From NCBI RefSeq assembly GCF_002504165.1, contig NZ_CP021407.1:48509-112508 (forward strand): a stretch of 64,000 nucleotides of DNA. The letters are read 5' to 3'. Below, one piece after another: positions 1 to 8,760 of the stretch. Every line of letters begins with the position of its first letter. Within the stretch, counting starts at the first letter, position 1. Source of the DNA: Pacificitalea manganoxidans (GTDB lineage Bacteria > Pseudomonadota > Alphaproteobacteria > Rhodobacterales > Rhodobacteraceae). Made by a program: the position numbers and the translations under genes. Below the pieces are notes generated by a model, which searched no databases, was not told the DNA's origin, and saw nothing but the letters and a program-made list of their open reading frames with translations.

Positions 1-761
1 TAATGCATCACCAGATCCTCGCGCACACCGAACACGGTGTCTTGGTCGAGATAGGGATCGTCGTCGGGGAAAACCTCGGTCACCAGTTCGCGGTAGCCAT
101 CGGCGGTGATGATGAAATGCAGATGCGAGGGCCGCCACGGGTGCCGCCCCGCCGCATTCAGGATCTGCCCGACAGGGCCGTCGACGGGTACCGTATAGCT
201 GACGGGACGGACCGTCGTGAAGGCATAGCGCCCTTCTTCATCCGCCGTCATCAGCCCGTGGAACGACATGATGTCCTGATCGGGGTCTTGGCTGGAGTAA
301 AGCCCGTTGGGCGCGGTCTGCCAGATATCGAGCTTTGCGCCCGGGATCGGCGTGCCATCGAGATCGCGAACCTGCCCCTGCACGACCAGAACCTCGCCCT
401 CGAAATCACGTTTCAGATCCGCCCCGATCGGGATCGGCGGCGCGTCAGAGACATGGAACGGGCCAAGCACACTGGAACTGGTCGCTTCGGGGTGGGAATT
501 GGTCATATCGACCAGCGACGACAGGCCCAGCACGTCGGACAGCAGCACGAACTCGTTGCGCTCAGGCGTGGTGATCTCGCCCGCCCATTCCAGCGCCTTC
601 AGACCGGCGCGCCATTCGTCATGGGTCAGGCCGACCTCACGGGTGAAGGCGTGCAGGTGACGGGCCAGCGCGCACATCACCTCCTTGAAGCGGGGGTCGC
701 TGTCGGCTCCGAAATAGCCTGCAAAGACATCAGAGATATTTTCGGGGGTCACATTGCGCAT
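1..761 (-). CDS. Intradiol ring-cleavage dioxygenase, hydroxyquinol 1,2-dioxygenase-like (3' end beyond window)
   Basis: This enzyme opens a catecholic ring between the two hydroxyls, using non-haem Fe(III). The 253 visible residues start at ATG 761 and run off the left edge in frame. All four iron ligands are visible: Tyr155 (NGLYSSQD), Tyr189 (VSYTVP), and His213 and His215 (PSHLHF). The N-terminal helical dimerisation region and the SSVLGPFHV segment match the hydroxyquinol/catechol 1,2-dioxygenase family, and the sequence looks nearer the hydroxyquinol type than protocatechuate dioxygenase. The start lies about 10 bp past the stop of dctM, so it is the last visible gene of the TRAP operon. 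The substrate is inferred: hydroxyquinol would give maleylacetate and catechol would give cis,cis-muconate. Confidence 0.88.
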   Translation of the reverse strand, partial: MRNVTPENISDVFAGYFGADSDPRFKEVMCALARHLHAFTREVGLTHDEWRAGLKALEWAGEITTPERNEFVLLSDVLGLSSLVDMTNSHPEATSSSVLGPFHVSDAPPIPIGADLKRDFEGEVLVVQGQVRDLDGTPIPGAKLDIWQTAPNGLYSSQDPDQDIMSFHGLMTADEEGRYAFTTVRPVSYTVPVDGPVGQILNAAGRHPWRPSHLHFIITADGYRELVTEVFPDDDPYLDQDTVFGVREDLVMH

Positions 762-771
762 GTGTGGCTCC

Positions 772-2076
772 TTACAGAAGGGCTAACGAAAGGGAGGGAA
801 AAGCGATCAGCACGACGAGCACCGCCAGCATCACCGCCGCAAAGGGCAATGCGCCAAGGAACACGTCTTTCAGGGTGATGCGCGGATCGTCGAGCGTCGC
901 CTTGATGACGAAACACGAAATGCCAAGCGGCGGGGTCAGCAGGCCGATCTCAGCGCCGACCACGGTGATGATACCGAACCAGACAAGGCTCATGTCCATC
1001 AGCTCGATCAACGGCAGGAACAGCGGCACCACGATCAGGATGATCGACGACGTATCGAGGATCGTGCCGAGGAACAGCATCAGGATCACATAAAGCACCA
1101 TGATGACGACGAAGTTGAAATCCGACGCCGCCAGCATGCGCTCCAGCTCATTGGGCAGGCCAGCAAGGCCCAACATCCGGCTGTAGATCGATGCGGCGGT
1201 GATGAGAAACAGGATCGCGGCGGTGATATGGCCGGTCTCGATCAGCGTATCCCACAGACCGCGCAGCGTGATCGTCCGCCGCAGCGCCGCGATCAGCAGA
1301 CCAAGCGCCGCACCGGCTGCACCCGCCTCGACCGGAGTCATCCAGCCCAGATAGATGCCCCCGATCACCGTGGCGATCAGGATGAGCATCGGAAGCGTGC
1401 GGTTCGCAATTTCGCCCCATGCCAGCGGAACGTAATCCTCGGCCGGGCGCCCCCCGACGAAGCCGGGCGTAAAGCGGCCCATCAGCCAGATCGTCCCGAT
1501 ATAGGCACCAGCCAGCATCAGGCCCGGAATGACACCGGCCATGAACATCTCGCCCACCGATTGCTCGGCCACGAAGGAATAGATGATCAGCATCGCGGAG
1601 GGCGGAATGATCATGCCCAGCACGGAGGAGCCCGCCACCACGCCCACGGCAAACCGAGGATTGTAGTCGTAGCGCAGCATCTCAGGCACCGCGACCTTGG
1701 AGAAGACCGACGCCGACGCGATGGAACTGCCGGTCACGGCGGCAAAGGCCGCGTTCGCGCCAACGGTGGCCATGCCAATCCCGCCCAGCACCCGGCGGAA
1801 CGCCGCGCTCATCACTGCGTAGATGTCACTGCCAAGCCCGGCCTTTGACACCACCAGCCCCATGAAACTGAACAGCGGGATCGTGGCAAAGGGATATTCC
1901 ATCGCACTGTCGCTGACCGCGATCTTCAGCAGGTTCAGCGCCAGCGTGAAGTTGTCGCGCATCAGCCAGATCGACACGAACGACACGGCGGTCAGCGCAA
2001 TCGGAATGTAGACGCCCAGATAGATCAGCAGCACGATGGCCGCGACAGAAATAGCGCCGATTTCAAGCGGACTCAT
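772..2076 (-). CDS. dctM: TRAP transporter large permease subunit DctM
   Basis: This is the 434-residue 12-TM membrane subunit of a tripartite ATP-independent periplasmic transporter, which couples substrate uptake to a sodium gradient. It is hydrophobic throughout, with the family's GSSIASASVFSKVA and IIPPSAMLI patterns. An open frame continues upstream of 2076, but ATG 2076 (MSPLEIGA) is chosen because it overlaps the dctQ stop by four bases (ATGA), as is usual for translationally coupled TRAP genes, and the upstream extension is Arg-rich and not hydrophobic. The genes around it (dioxygenase, FAH hydrolase, nitroreductase) suggest an aromatic or organic acid substrate. Confidence 0.93.
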   Translation of the reverse strand: MSPLEIGAISVAAIVLLIYLGVYIPIALTAVSFVSIWLMRDNFTLALNLLKIAVSDSAMEYPFATIPLFSFMGLVVSKAGLGSDIYAVMSAAFRRVLGGIGMATVGANAAFAAVTGSSIASASVFSKVAVPEMLRYDYNPRFAVGVVAGSSVLGMIIPPSAMLIIYSFVAEQSVGEMFMAGVIPGLMLAGAYIGTIWLMGRFTPGFVGGRPAEDYVPLAWGEIANRTLPMLILIATVIGGIYLGWMTPVEAGAAGAALGLLIAALRRTITLRGLWDTLIETGHITAAILFLITAASIYSRMLGLAGLPNELERMLAASDFNFVVIMVLYVILMLFLGTILDTSSIILIVVPLFLPLIELMDMSLVWFGIITVVGAEIGLLTPPLGISCFVIKATLDDPRITLKDVFLGALPFAAVMLAVLVVLIAFPSLSLALL

Positions 2077-2633
2077 AGATCGGTCACCTTTCCGGGCTTC
2101 AGGACTTTCAGCACGAAGATCGTCGCGCAGAGGATCGAACTGGCAAGCACGGTCAGCCGGATCGGCCACCAAGGCGCGGTAAAGACGCCGGGGATGCCGA
2201 AGTAATCCTGCGTGTGCCACATCTCGACGAAGAGCGGGTAGGTCGCCACGGCGATCAACGCCATGATGACAAAGGACAGAAGATCAATCGCGCGCTGCAA
2301 CAGCGCCGCGACGCGCGGTGCGGTGATCGCCAGCATTCCCAGAAACCCGTCAGACCGGGTCAACCGACCTGCGCGGATCACGTCAGGCAGTTGCAGGAAC
2401 ACGATGAGCACCATCGCGAATTGCACCAGTTCGATGGCGCCGTGCAGGGGTCGGTTGGCCAGCGTGCGCGCCAGCATGTCGTAGTTCACCACGATCACAA
2501 GAGCGAGCACCATCAGCGTTCCGGTGGCATTGGCCCCCAGCGCGATGCCACGGACCAGCCGCCACGCCGCGCCGTGCAGACGCCGGTAGCCTGTCGCTAC
2601 CGGCGCGCTGCCTTGGCCGTGTTCTGGCGTCAC
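2073..2633 (-). CDS. dctQ: TRAP transporter small permease subunit DctQ
   Basis: This is a 186-residue membrane protein with four hydrophobic segments, matching the four-TM DctQ family that links the binding protein to DctM. The start is GTG 2633, overlapping the TGA of dctP by four bases (GTGA). Its own stop overlaps the dctM start. The three TRAP genes P-Q-M are therefore coupled by overlaps at both junctions. Confidence 0.88.
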   Translation of the reverse strand: MTPEHGQGSAPVATGYRRLHGAAWRLVRGIALGANATGTLMVLALVIVVNYDMLARTLANRPLHGAIELVQFAMVLIVFLQLPDVIRAGRLTRSDGFLGMLAITAPRVAALLQRAIDLLSFVIMALIAVATYPLFVEMWHTQDYFGIPGVFTAPWWPIRLTVLASSILCATIFVLKVLKPGKVTDL

Positions 2634-3733
2634 TGGGGCAGGCCCGCAGTCCAGTCGCGCAGCGCCTCGGAGCCGGCGGTCTGCTTATCGAGATAAGCCC
2701 GCAGCATGTCCGAACCGGGCTTGCCCGCATTGTCCAGCTCCGCCGCCCATTCAGCCGCGATATCGGGCATGGAATTGGCCCAGGCCGTGCGCTGTTCGGC
2801 GCTCATTTCGACAATGGTGCCGCCCGCGTCGGTGAACGCCTGACGTGCTTCGGCGGCACGGTCCATCGCGATGTCGGCCAGACGGTCACGATAGGCGACG
2901 GCCACCTCTTCGATGACGCCTTGGACTTCTTCGGGCAGACCGTTCCAGAAATCGGCATTGGCCGACAGCGTTTTGGTGTTCACCGCGCCCAGATCAACCG
3001 CCAGCATGAAGGGGGCAACTTCGGAAATCTTGAACGTCTCCGCCGCTTCGGGCCACAGCATCGCGTGGTTCACGAGCCCGGTTTGCAGCATGTTGTAGAA
3101 ATCGGTCAGCCCGCCGCGCACGCCTGCCGCGCCCTCGATCCCCTCGACATAGCGAAGGTTCATGCCGGCGCCTGCGATCTTCGCGCCTTCCAGATCGGAA
3201 ACAGTTTCCACCTTCTCGGCCGAGAACAGCTGATATGTGTCGAGCACGACACCCGTGGTCAGGTAAACTTGGTTCTGGGCTGCGAATTCTTCCTGCATGG
3301 TCGGGAACTCATGCGCGATCTCGTCCACAGCGCGCGCGGTTGCACGGGCATCGGAAGACACGAAGGGCGTCACCGCAGCGATTGCCTGACTGGGCAGTTT
3401 CGAGCTGTGGAAAATGGTCGTGACGATCCCCAGATCCCCCAGACCCAGCTGCAGACCTTCCAGCACGCCGCCCGGCTTGACCACCGTGCCGCCGTAGCTT
3501 TCGTTCCATTCGATCTGGTAGGCGCCGGTTTCGGCGAGCCGCTTGTCGACTTCGGGGATGAAGAATTCGGTGAATTCCTGCACCCACATCGCCCGCGCCG
3601 GGTAGCCGTCCAGCACGTTGATGCGAATGGTTTCCTGCGCCAGCGCGGGGGTCGTGGCCGCAAGCCCGGCGATCAGGCTGCCGATCAGACCGGCGCCCAA
3701 TTTCGTCCCTCGGGTCATATCGTCGTAGAACAT
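2630..3733 (-). CDS. dctP: TRAP transporter substrate-binding protein DctP family
   Basis: This is a 367-residue periplasmic binding protein with a Sec signal peptide (hydrophobic stretch about residues 13-32, AQE cleavage region). The family pattern is recognisable (ESYGGTVVKPGGVLEGLQLG, then GDLGIV, then LWPEAAETFKISEVAPF). The start at ATG 3733 has a GGAGGA ribosome site about 7 bp upstream. It heads dctPQM. It is a divergent DctP type, so the ligand cannot be read from the sequence. The neighbouring ring-cleavage enzyme makes an aromatic acid or a ring-fission product plausible. Confidence 0.9.
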   Translation of the reverse strand: MFYDDMTRGTKLGAGLIGSLIAGLAATTPALAQETIRINVLDGYPARAMWVQEFTEFFIPEVDKRLAETGAYQIEWNESYGGTVVKPGGVLEGLQLGLGDLGIVTTIFHSSKLPSQAIAAVTPFVSSDARATARAVDEIAHEFPTMQEEFAAQNQVYLTTGVVLDTYQLFSAEKVETVSDLEGAKIAGAGMNLRYVEGIEGAAGVRGGLTDFYNMLQTGLVNHAMLWPEAAETFKISEVAPFMLAVDLGAVNTKTLSANADFWNGLPEEVQGVIEEVAVAYRDRLADIAMDRAAEARQAFTDAGGTIVEMSAEQRTAWANSMPDIAAEWAAELDNAGKPGSDMLRAYLDKQTAGSEALRDWTAGLPQ

Positions 3734-3808
3734 GGTTTATCCTCCCTGATGGTGCGCCGGTGCGGCGCGCGTGACCGGCCCGGTCTGCACGGGTCGCGGC
3801 ATTGAATG

Positions 3809-3838
3809 GGCCGGGCGCCTCTCCTCTAGCGCCGGGCC
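3809..3838 (-). terminator. Intercistronic GC hairpin between nitroreductase and dctP
   Basis: Arms 3809-3818 and 3829-3838 pair over 10 bp with one mismatch, around a 10-nt loop. The hairpin sits 1 bp past the nitroreductase stop and about 75 bp before dctP. No T-run follows, so it may be an attenuator or mRNA-stabilising stem rather than a full terminator. Confidence 0.4.
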
Positions 3839-3839
3839 G

Positions 3840-4490
3840 TCAGATCACCTGGCAAACCTCGTCGAAACGAAGGCGCGGCAACTTGCCGAACAGCGCGCTC
3901 TCGTCACCGTATCCAAGGTTGCACAGGAAGTTCGATTTCCAGCCGTTCTCGGCAAAGAATTCGCGGTCCACGATCTCGTTCGAGAAACCCGACATCGCGC
4001 CCACATCAAGCCCGAGCGCCCGCGCCCCGATCATGAAATACGCGCCTTGCAGCGATGAATTGCGCAGGGCCGTCAGGTCGCAATGCTCCGGCTTGTCGCG
4101 GAACAGGTGCCGACGATCTTCGTGGGGGAAGGTCTCCGGCAGGCGGGTCCAGAACGCTGGGTCATAGGCGATGATGGTCGTCACCGGGGCGGACATCATC
4201 TTGTCGATGTTCTTGTCCTTCAACGCGCGGGCCAGACGGGTCTTGGCCTCCACGCTGCGGACATGAACAAACCGCGCGGGCAGCGTATTCATGCTGGTCG
4301 GGCCGGAGATGGTGATCTCGTGCAATTCGCGCAGCAGCGCGTCCGGCACCGGCTGATCCGACCACGCGTAATGCGAACGGGCATCGCGCAGGATCAGGTC
4401 GATAGAATCGTCATCCAATCGGCTGAGCCGCCCGCGCAGGGACCGAACGGCCTCCTGCGCGCGGGACCGGGCATCGACCGCGACCGTCAT
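3840..4490 (-). CDS. Nitroreductase-fold NAD(P)H-dependent reductase, RutE/malonic semialdehyde reductase-like
   Basis: This 216-residue flavin reductase of the nitroreductase superfamily resembles the RutE/HadB-like branch that reduces small semialdehydes such as malonic semialdehyde. Family signs are the SGPTSMNTLPARFV segment near residue 50 (FMN contacts), SLQGAYFMIGARALGLDVGAMSGF in the middle, and NFLCNLGYG near the end. The start ATG 4490 overlaps the stop of the upstream FAH-family gene (ATGA), so the two are coupled. Its role here could be reduction of a semialdehyde or quinone formed from an aromatic substrate; that is inference. Confidence 0.8.
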   Translation of the reverse strand: MTVAVDARSRAQEAVRSLRGRLSRLDDDSIDLILRDARSHYAWSDQPVPDALLRELHEITISGPTSMNTLPARFVHVRSVEAKTRLARALKDKNIDKMMSAPVTTIIAYDPAFWTRLPETFPHEDRRHLFRDKPEHCDLTALRNSSLQGAYFMIGARALGLDVGAMSGFSNEIVDREFFAENGWKSNFLCNLGYGDESALFGKLPRLRFDEVCQVI

Positions 4491-5359
4491 TCCGCCGCTT
4501 TCGCCAGATCGGCCTCGTCGAGGATCGGGCTGGCACAGATGCCGATACCTTCGATCTCGATCTCGACCACCTCGCCCGGACGCAGCCAGCGGGGTTCGGG
4601 TTTCTTGGCGTGGCCCACACCCGGCGGGGTGCCAAGCGCGATCAGGTCACCGGGTTCCAGCGTCGTGAATTCCGACATGATGGCGATGGTATCGGCGACG
4701 CCCCAGATCATGTTGGAGGTGTTCGAGCTTTGCAGGATCTCGTCGCCCACGCGGCTTTCGATCTTCAGCCCCGTCGCGCCTTCGGGCAGGCTGTCGGGCG
4801 TCATCACATAGGGGCCGATGGCGCCGGTCTGATCGAAGTTCTTGCCCGGCGTCCACTGATGGGTCTTGCGCTGATAATCGCGGACCGAGCCATCGTTGAA
4901 CACGGTGTAGCCAAAGACGTGATCGAGCGCGTCCTCTTTCGAGATATGACGCCCGCCCTTGCCCACGATCAGCATCAACTCCGCCTCGTAGTCGAGCTTC
5001 TCCGAACAGCTGGGTCGGATCAGCGGGGCACCGGCAGCCATGATCGACTGGCGCGTGCGCATGAACATCGCCGGGTAATCGGGGATGTCGTAGCCGCCTT
5101 CTTTGATGTGTTCGATGTAGTTGAGCCCAAGGCACAGGATCTTGCCCGGCGCTTCGACCGGCAGAGCGGGCGTGATATCCGCCACCGCGACGGCATCGCC
5201 CGTCACATCACCCGCCTGAGCCAACAACTCCGGCGAGGCGATCAGCGCCGCAAGGTCCGTTCCGATTGCCGGAATGGCCTGCGTAAGGTTAACGGCGCCG
5301 GCCGCATCCACACGGAACACTGCCCGCGTTTGCCCGACCGTCCCAACCAGAAGTTTCAT
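4487..5359 (-). CDS. Fumarylacetoacetate hydrolase (FAH) family protein
   Basis: This is a 290-residue Mg2+/Mn2+ enzyme of the FAH superfamily, which includes acylpyruvases, oxaloacetate decarboxylases and 2-hydroxyhepta-2,4-diene-1,7-dioate isomerases. The metal site is visible as Glu125 and Glu127 (DYEAELM) and Asp156 (FNDGSVRDYQ). The frame continues upstream, but ATG 5359 (MKLLVGTV) is chosen for its GAGGAGAAGCC ribosome site and the canonical family N-terminus. It is the first gene of the minus-strand aromatic operon. The exact reaction, hydrolysis or decarboxylation of a ring-fission product, cannot be assigned. Confidence 0.85.
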   Translation of the reverse strand: MKLLVGTVGQTRAVFRVDAAGAVNLTQAIPAIGTDLAALIASPELLAQAGDVTGDAVAVADITPALPVEAPGKILCLGLNYIEHIKEGGYDIPDYPAMFMRTRQSIMAAGAPLIRPSCSEKLDYEAELMLIVGKGGRHISKEDALDHVFGYTVFNDGSVRDYQRKTHQWTPGKNFDQTGAIGPYVMTPDSLPEGATGLKIESRVGDEILQSSNTSNMIWGVADTIAIMSEFTTLEPGDLIALGTPPGVGHAKKPEPRWLRPGEVVEIEIEGIGICASPILDEADLAKAAE

Positions 5360-5387
5360 GGCTTCTCCTCTCAATATTTCCTTTCTT

Positions 5388-5428
5388 TTGACGATAAAAA
5401 ATGTATACGTCAATAAATATCGATATTT
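5388..5428. promoter_or_regulatory. Divergent control region with two inverted repeats
   Basis: This A+T-rich stretch lies between the minus-strand FAH operon and the plus-strand YciI gene. TTGACG (5388-5393) and CGTCAA (5408-5413) form an inverted repeat with a 14-bp spacer enclosing GTATAC. AAATATCGATATTT (5415-5428) is a perfect 14-bp palindrome. Both are good candidates for operators of an unlinked regulator, and TTGACG may also serve as a -35 element. Confidence 0.45.
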
Positions 5429-5440
5429 TGGAGTAGAAAA

Positions 5441-5827
5441 ATGCCGGATTGGTCAACCTACCGCGAAACGGCCAGATCTCGCGGTGCGCTGGCGCTGGAA
5501 TTGTTCGTGGTGATGTCCACGCCCACGGAGGACGGCCCCGACCTCGCCGCGCATCTGCCCAATCATCTGGACTATCAGCGACAGTTGGAAACCGCGGGAC
5601 ACTTGTTCCTTGCCGGGCCAATGTCGGATGCAAGCGGCACGCGCGTCGAGGGGGCCGGGCTCATCATTTATCGCGCCGCGTCGCTCGACGATGCGCGCGC
5701 GCTGGCGGATGCCGATCCGATGCATGCGGCAGGCGCGCGCCACTACACCTTGCGCCGCTGGATGGTCAACGAAGGGTCGCTGACGGTCAATGTGGGCCTA
5801 TCCACCGGGCATGCGACCGCGTCCTGA
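5441..5827 (+). CDS. YciI-like protein
   Basis: This is a 128-residue protein of the YciI/YCII-related ferredoxin-like fold. The characteristic segment is present: AGHLFLAGPMSD, then GAGLIIYRAASLDDARALADADPMHAAGARHY. Family members often sit beside aromatic-degradation genes, as with muconolactone-isomerase-like proteins, but the biochemical role is usually unknown. A GGAG ribosome site lies 6-9 bp before ATG 5441. It diverges from the ring-cleavage operon and is followed 50 bp later by matA. Confidence 0.75.
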   Translation: MPDWSTYRETARSRGALALELFVVMSTPTEDGPDLAAHLPNHLDYQRQLETAGHLFLAGPMSDASGTRVEGAGLIIYRAASLDDARALADADPMHAAGARHYTLRRWMVNEGSLTVNVGLSTGHATAS

Positions 5828-5877
5828 TCGGCCTTTCGCCTAGTCCTCCCTGCGCGCGCTGACACGGAAAGACGACG

Positions 5878-7185
5878 ATGCAGCTTATCCAATCCACCTA
5901 CCTCACCGATCTGCTGGCCACGATCACCCAGCGCAATCGCGCCGATGGCCGCGCCACCGATACCCGTTCCGCACGGGAATTGTGCGACCTGCTGCTGACC
6001 GATCTGGGCGATGTATCTTCCAACAAGATGTCGCGCGCCCTGCTGGCGAAATACCGTGACATGGAGCCCGCCGCGAAGCGCGCGTTCTTTGACATGCTCG
6101 CCGATCATTACGACATCGACGGGGACCGGCTGACGCAGCTTGTCGCGGATTACACACGCGACCGCGATCCCGATGTGCTGGCCGCGCTGACAGCCTGCGC
6201 CGAGCCCCGGCGCCAAGAACTGTTCCGCCGGTTGAACCGGGTGCCGGGCGCCACCGCCGATCTGGTCGCCATGCGCTGCGATCTGCTGACAGCTATGAAG
6301 GACGCCCCCCGGCTGGCTGTGATCGACCACGATTTTCTGCACCTGTTCCGGTCATGGTTCAATCAGGGCTTTCTGGTGCTGCGCCGGATCAACTGGGATT
6401 CGCCCGCCAGCATTCTTGAAAAGATCATCGCCTATGAGGCCGTCCACGCCATCGACAGCTGGGACGACCTGCGCCGCCGCCTGCTGCCCGAGGATCGTCG
6501 CTGCTACGCCTATTTTCACCCCGCAATGCCGGAGGAGCCGCTGATCTTTGTCGAGGTCGCGCTGACGGACGGGATTGCAGGCAATATTCAGGCCGTTCTG
6601 GCCGAAGACCGCCCTGCCCTGCCCGCGCGCCAGATCAACACGGCGGTGTTCTATTCGATCTCCAACTGTCAGAAGGGTCTGCGCGGGATTTCCTTTGGGA
6701 ACTCGCTCATCAAACAGGTGGTGGAGGATCTGAAAGCGGCGATGCCGGGCCTGACGACCTTTGTCACCCTGTCGCCGGTGCCGGGGTTCCGCCGCTGGGC
6801 CGAAACCGCGCTGGAGGACCTGCCCGAGGAGGAAGCCCGGACATTGCGCAGCGCATTGGACGACACCAGCGACGATCCCGCGGCGGCGCGCACCCTGCGC
6901 GCGCAGGTGGCGCATTATCTGATCGCAGCAAAGCATCCGCGTGGCGGTCCGCTCGACCCGGTGGCCCGGTTCCATCTGGGCAACGGCGCGCTGCTGCACG
7001 AGGTTCACGCCGGGGCCGACATATCCCCCAACGGGCTGCGGCAATCCTGCGGCGCGATGGTGAATTACCTCTACGACCTCAATCAGATCGACCGCAATAT
7101 CGAAGGCTACTCCACCAGCGGCACGGTTGCCCATGCGCGCCCGCTGGCCAACCTTCTGAAGACCCACACCCTGTCGAGGAGCTAG
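5878..7185 (+). CDS. matA: Malonyl-CoA decarboxylase
   Basis: This enzyme converts malonyl-CoA to acetyl-CoA and CO2. The 435 residues match the MCD family. The N-terminal helical domain occupies about residues 1-140, and the GNAT-fold catalytic domain carries the VFYSIS serine (Ser260/Ser262) and the HLGNGA histidine (His366). Both correspond to the catalytic Ser and His known in the human enzyme. matB starts 10 bp downstream, the MatA-MatB arrangement known from rhizobial malonate catabolism. No malonate carrier gene is adjacent. Confidence 0.92.
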   Translation: MQLIQSTYLTDLLATITQRNRADGRATDTRSARELCDLLLTDLGDVSSNKMSRALLAKYRDMEPAAKRAFFDMLADHYDIDGDRLTQLVADYTRDRDPDVLAALTACAEPRRQELFRRLNRVPGATADLVAMRCDLLTAMKDAPRLAVIDHDFLHLFRSWFNQGFLVLRRINWDSPASILEKIIAYEAVHAIDSWDDLRRRLLPEDRRCYAYFHPAMPEEPLIFVEVALTDGIAGNIQAVLAEDRPALPARQINTAVFYSISNCQKGLRGISFGNSLIKQVVEDLKAAMPGLTTFVTLSPVPGFRRWAETALEDLPEEEARTLRSALDDTSDDPAAARTLRAQVAHYLIAAKHPRGGPLDPVARFHLGNGALLHEVHAGADISPNGLRQSCGAMVNYLYDLNQIDRNIEGYSTSGTVAHARPLANLLKTHTLSRS

Positions 7186-7195
7186 GGACACCATC

Positions 7196-8704
7196 ATGAC
7201 CAACCATCTTTTCGATCCGCTCTTCGGCCGCCATTCCGGCAGCGACACGCCGTTCGTCACCACCCCCGGCGGCGCCACGATGAGCCATGCGGAATTCCTG
7301 ACGCTGTCGGCGCGGATGGCCAATGTCTTTGCCGAGCTGAAGTTGCAAAAGGGCGATCGCGTCGCGGTGCAGGTGGGCAAATCCGTGCCGGCGCTGGCGA
7401 TCTACGCCGCCTGTCTGCGCAGCGGGCTGGTTCTGTTGCCGCTCAACACCGGCTACACCGTGTCGGAGCTTGATTACTTCCTGCAGGATGCGGAGCCGGG
7501 GCTGGTGGTTTGCGATCCGGCGCAGGCCGACGCGCTGCACGCCATCCTGCCCCATGGCGCCACCCTGCTGACGCTTGATGCCCAAGGCGCGGGCAGCCTG
7601 ACCGACCGCGCCGCAGAGGCCGCCGCCGAGCACACGCCGCTGTCGTGCGGGCCCGACGATCTGGCCGCGATCCTCTATACCTCCGGCACCACGGGCCGGT
7701 CCAAGGGCGCGATGCTGACCCATGACAACCTGCTGTCCAATGCGCAGGCGCTGGCCGATCTGTGGCGGTTCAGCGAGCGGGACACGTTGCTGCATGCGCT
7801 GCCGATCTTTCACACCCACGGGCTGTTCGTGGCGGTCAACGTCTGCGCGCTGTCGGGGGCGGCGATGCTGTTCCATCCGGGGTTCAAGCTGGACGCGATC
7901 ATCGACGACCTGCCCCGCGCCACGGTCCTGATGGGCGTGCCCACCTTCTACACCCGCCTGCTCGCCGACGCGCGGTTCACCCGTGATCTCGTCGCGCATA
8001 TGCGGCTGTTCGTGTCCGGCTCCGCGCCGCTGCTTGCCGAAACCCACGAAGCGTTCGAGGCCCGCACCGGCCACCGCATTCTGGAACGCTATGGCATGAC
8101 CGAAACCAACATGAACGTCTCGAACCCCTATGACGGCGAGCGGCGCGCGGGCACCGTGGGCTTCCCCCTGCCGGGGGTGGACCTGCGCATCACCGATCCG
8201 CAGACCGGCGCCACGCTGCCCGAGGGCGATATCGGCATGATCGAGGTGCGCGGACCAAACGTGTTCAAAGGCTATTGGCGGATGCCGGAGAAAACCGCCG
8301 AGGAGCTGCGCGACAACGGCTTCTTCATCACCGGCGATCTGGGGCAGATCGATGCGCAGGGCTATGTCGCCATCGTCGGGCGGCAGAAGGATCTGATCAT
8401 TTCCGGCGGCTACAATATCTACCCCAAGGAAATCGAGGTGCTGCTCGACAGCCTGCCGGAGGTAAACGAATCCGCCGTGATCGGTGTGCCTGACGCGGAT
8501 TTCGGCGAGGCCGTTCTGGCCGCCGTCGTGCCCGCTCCCGGCACCACACCCGACCCCGAAGCGCTGCTGGACCGCATCCGCCCCGAACTGGCCCGGTTCA
8601 AGCATCCCCGCGCGATCCACATCGTCGAAGAGTTGCCCCGCAACACGATGGGCAAGGTGCAAAAGAACATTCTGCGGCAGACCTTCACGCCCAAACCCGC
8701 CTGA
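7196..8704 (+). CDS. matB: Malonyl-CoA synthetase (AMP-forming)
   Basis: This 502-residue ANL-superfamily enzyme activates malonate with ATP and CoA. The P-loop motif LYTSGTTGRSKGAM lies at about residues 159-172. YGMTETNMNVSNPYDGERRAGTVG, GDLGQID and GRQKDLIISGGYNIYP (hinge and C-terminal domain) are all intact. Together with matA it would turn free malonate into acetyl-CoA. MatB is preferred to a general acyl-CoA ligase because of the matA partner and the MatB-like length. Confidence 0.9.
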   Translation: MTNHLFDPLFGRHSGSDTPFVTTPGGATMSHAEFLTLSARMANVFAELKLQKGDRVAVQVGKSVPALAIYAACLRSGLVLLPLNTGYTVSELDYFLQDAEPGLVVCDPAQADALHAILPHGATLLTLDAQGAGSLTDRAAEAAAEHTPLSCGPDDLAAILYTSGTTGRSKGAMLTHDNLLSNAQALADLWRFSERDTLLHALPIFHTHGLFVAVNVCALSGAAMLFHPGFKLDAIIDDLPRATVLMGVPTFYTRLLADARFTRDLVAHMRLFVSGSAPLLAETHEAFEARTGHRILERYGMTETNMNVSNPYDGERRAGTVGFPLPGVDLRITDPQTGATLPEGDIGMIEVRGPNVFKGYWRMPEKTAEELRDNGFFITGDLGQIDAQGYVAIVGRQKDLIISGGYNIYPKEIEVLLDSLPEVNESAVIGVPDADFGEAVLAAVVPAPGTTPDPEALLDRIRPELARFKHPRAIHIVEELPRNTMGKVQKNILRQTFTPKPA

Positions 8705-8721
8705 CGCGGGACAGGCACCCC

Positions 8722-8760
8722 CGCGCGGTCGGTCAGCGCCACAGCCTGTCCGACCGCGCG
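8722..8760 (+). terminator. Hairpin terminator after matAB
   Basis: Arms 8722-8732 (CGCGCGGTCGG) and 8750-8760 pair perfectly over 11 bp around a 17-nt loop, 17 bp after the matB stop. The hairpin overlaps the 3' end of the convergent patatin gene. No T-run follows. Confidence 0.5.

Noticed and set aside
3..878. A 291-codon open frame on the plus strand at the left edge
   Set aside because: It is antisense to the intradiol dioxygenase, whose four iron ligands are all in the minus-strand frame.
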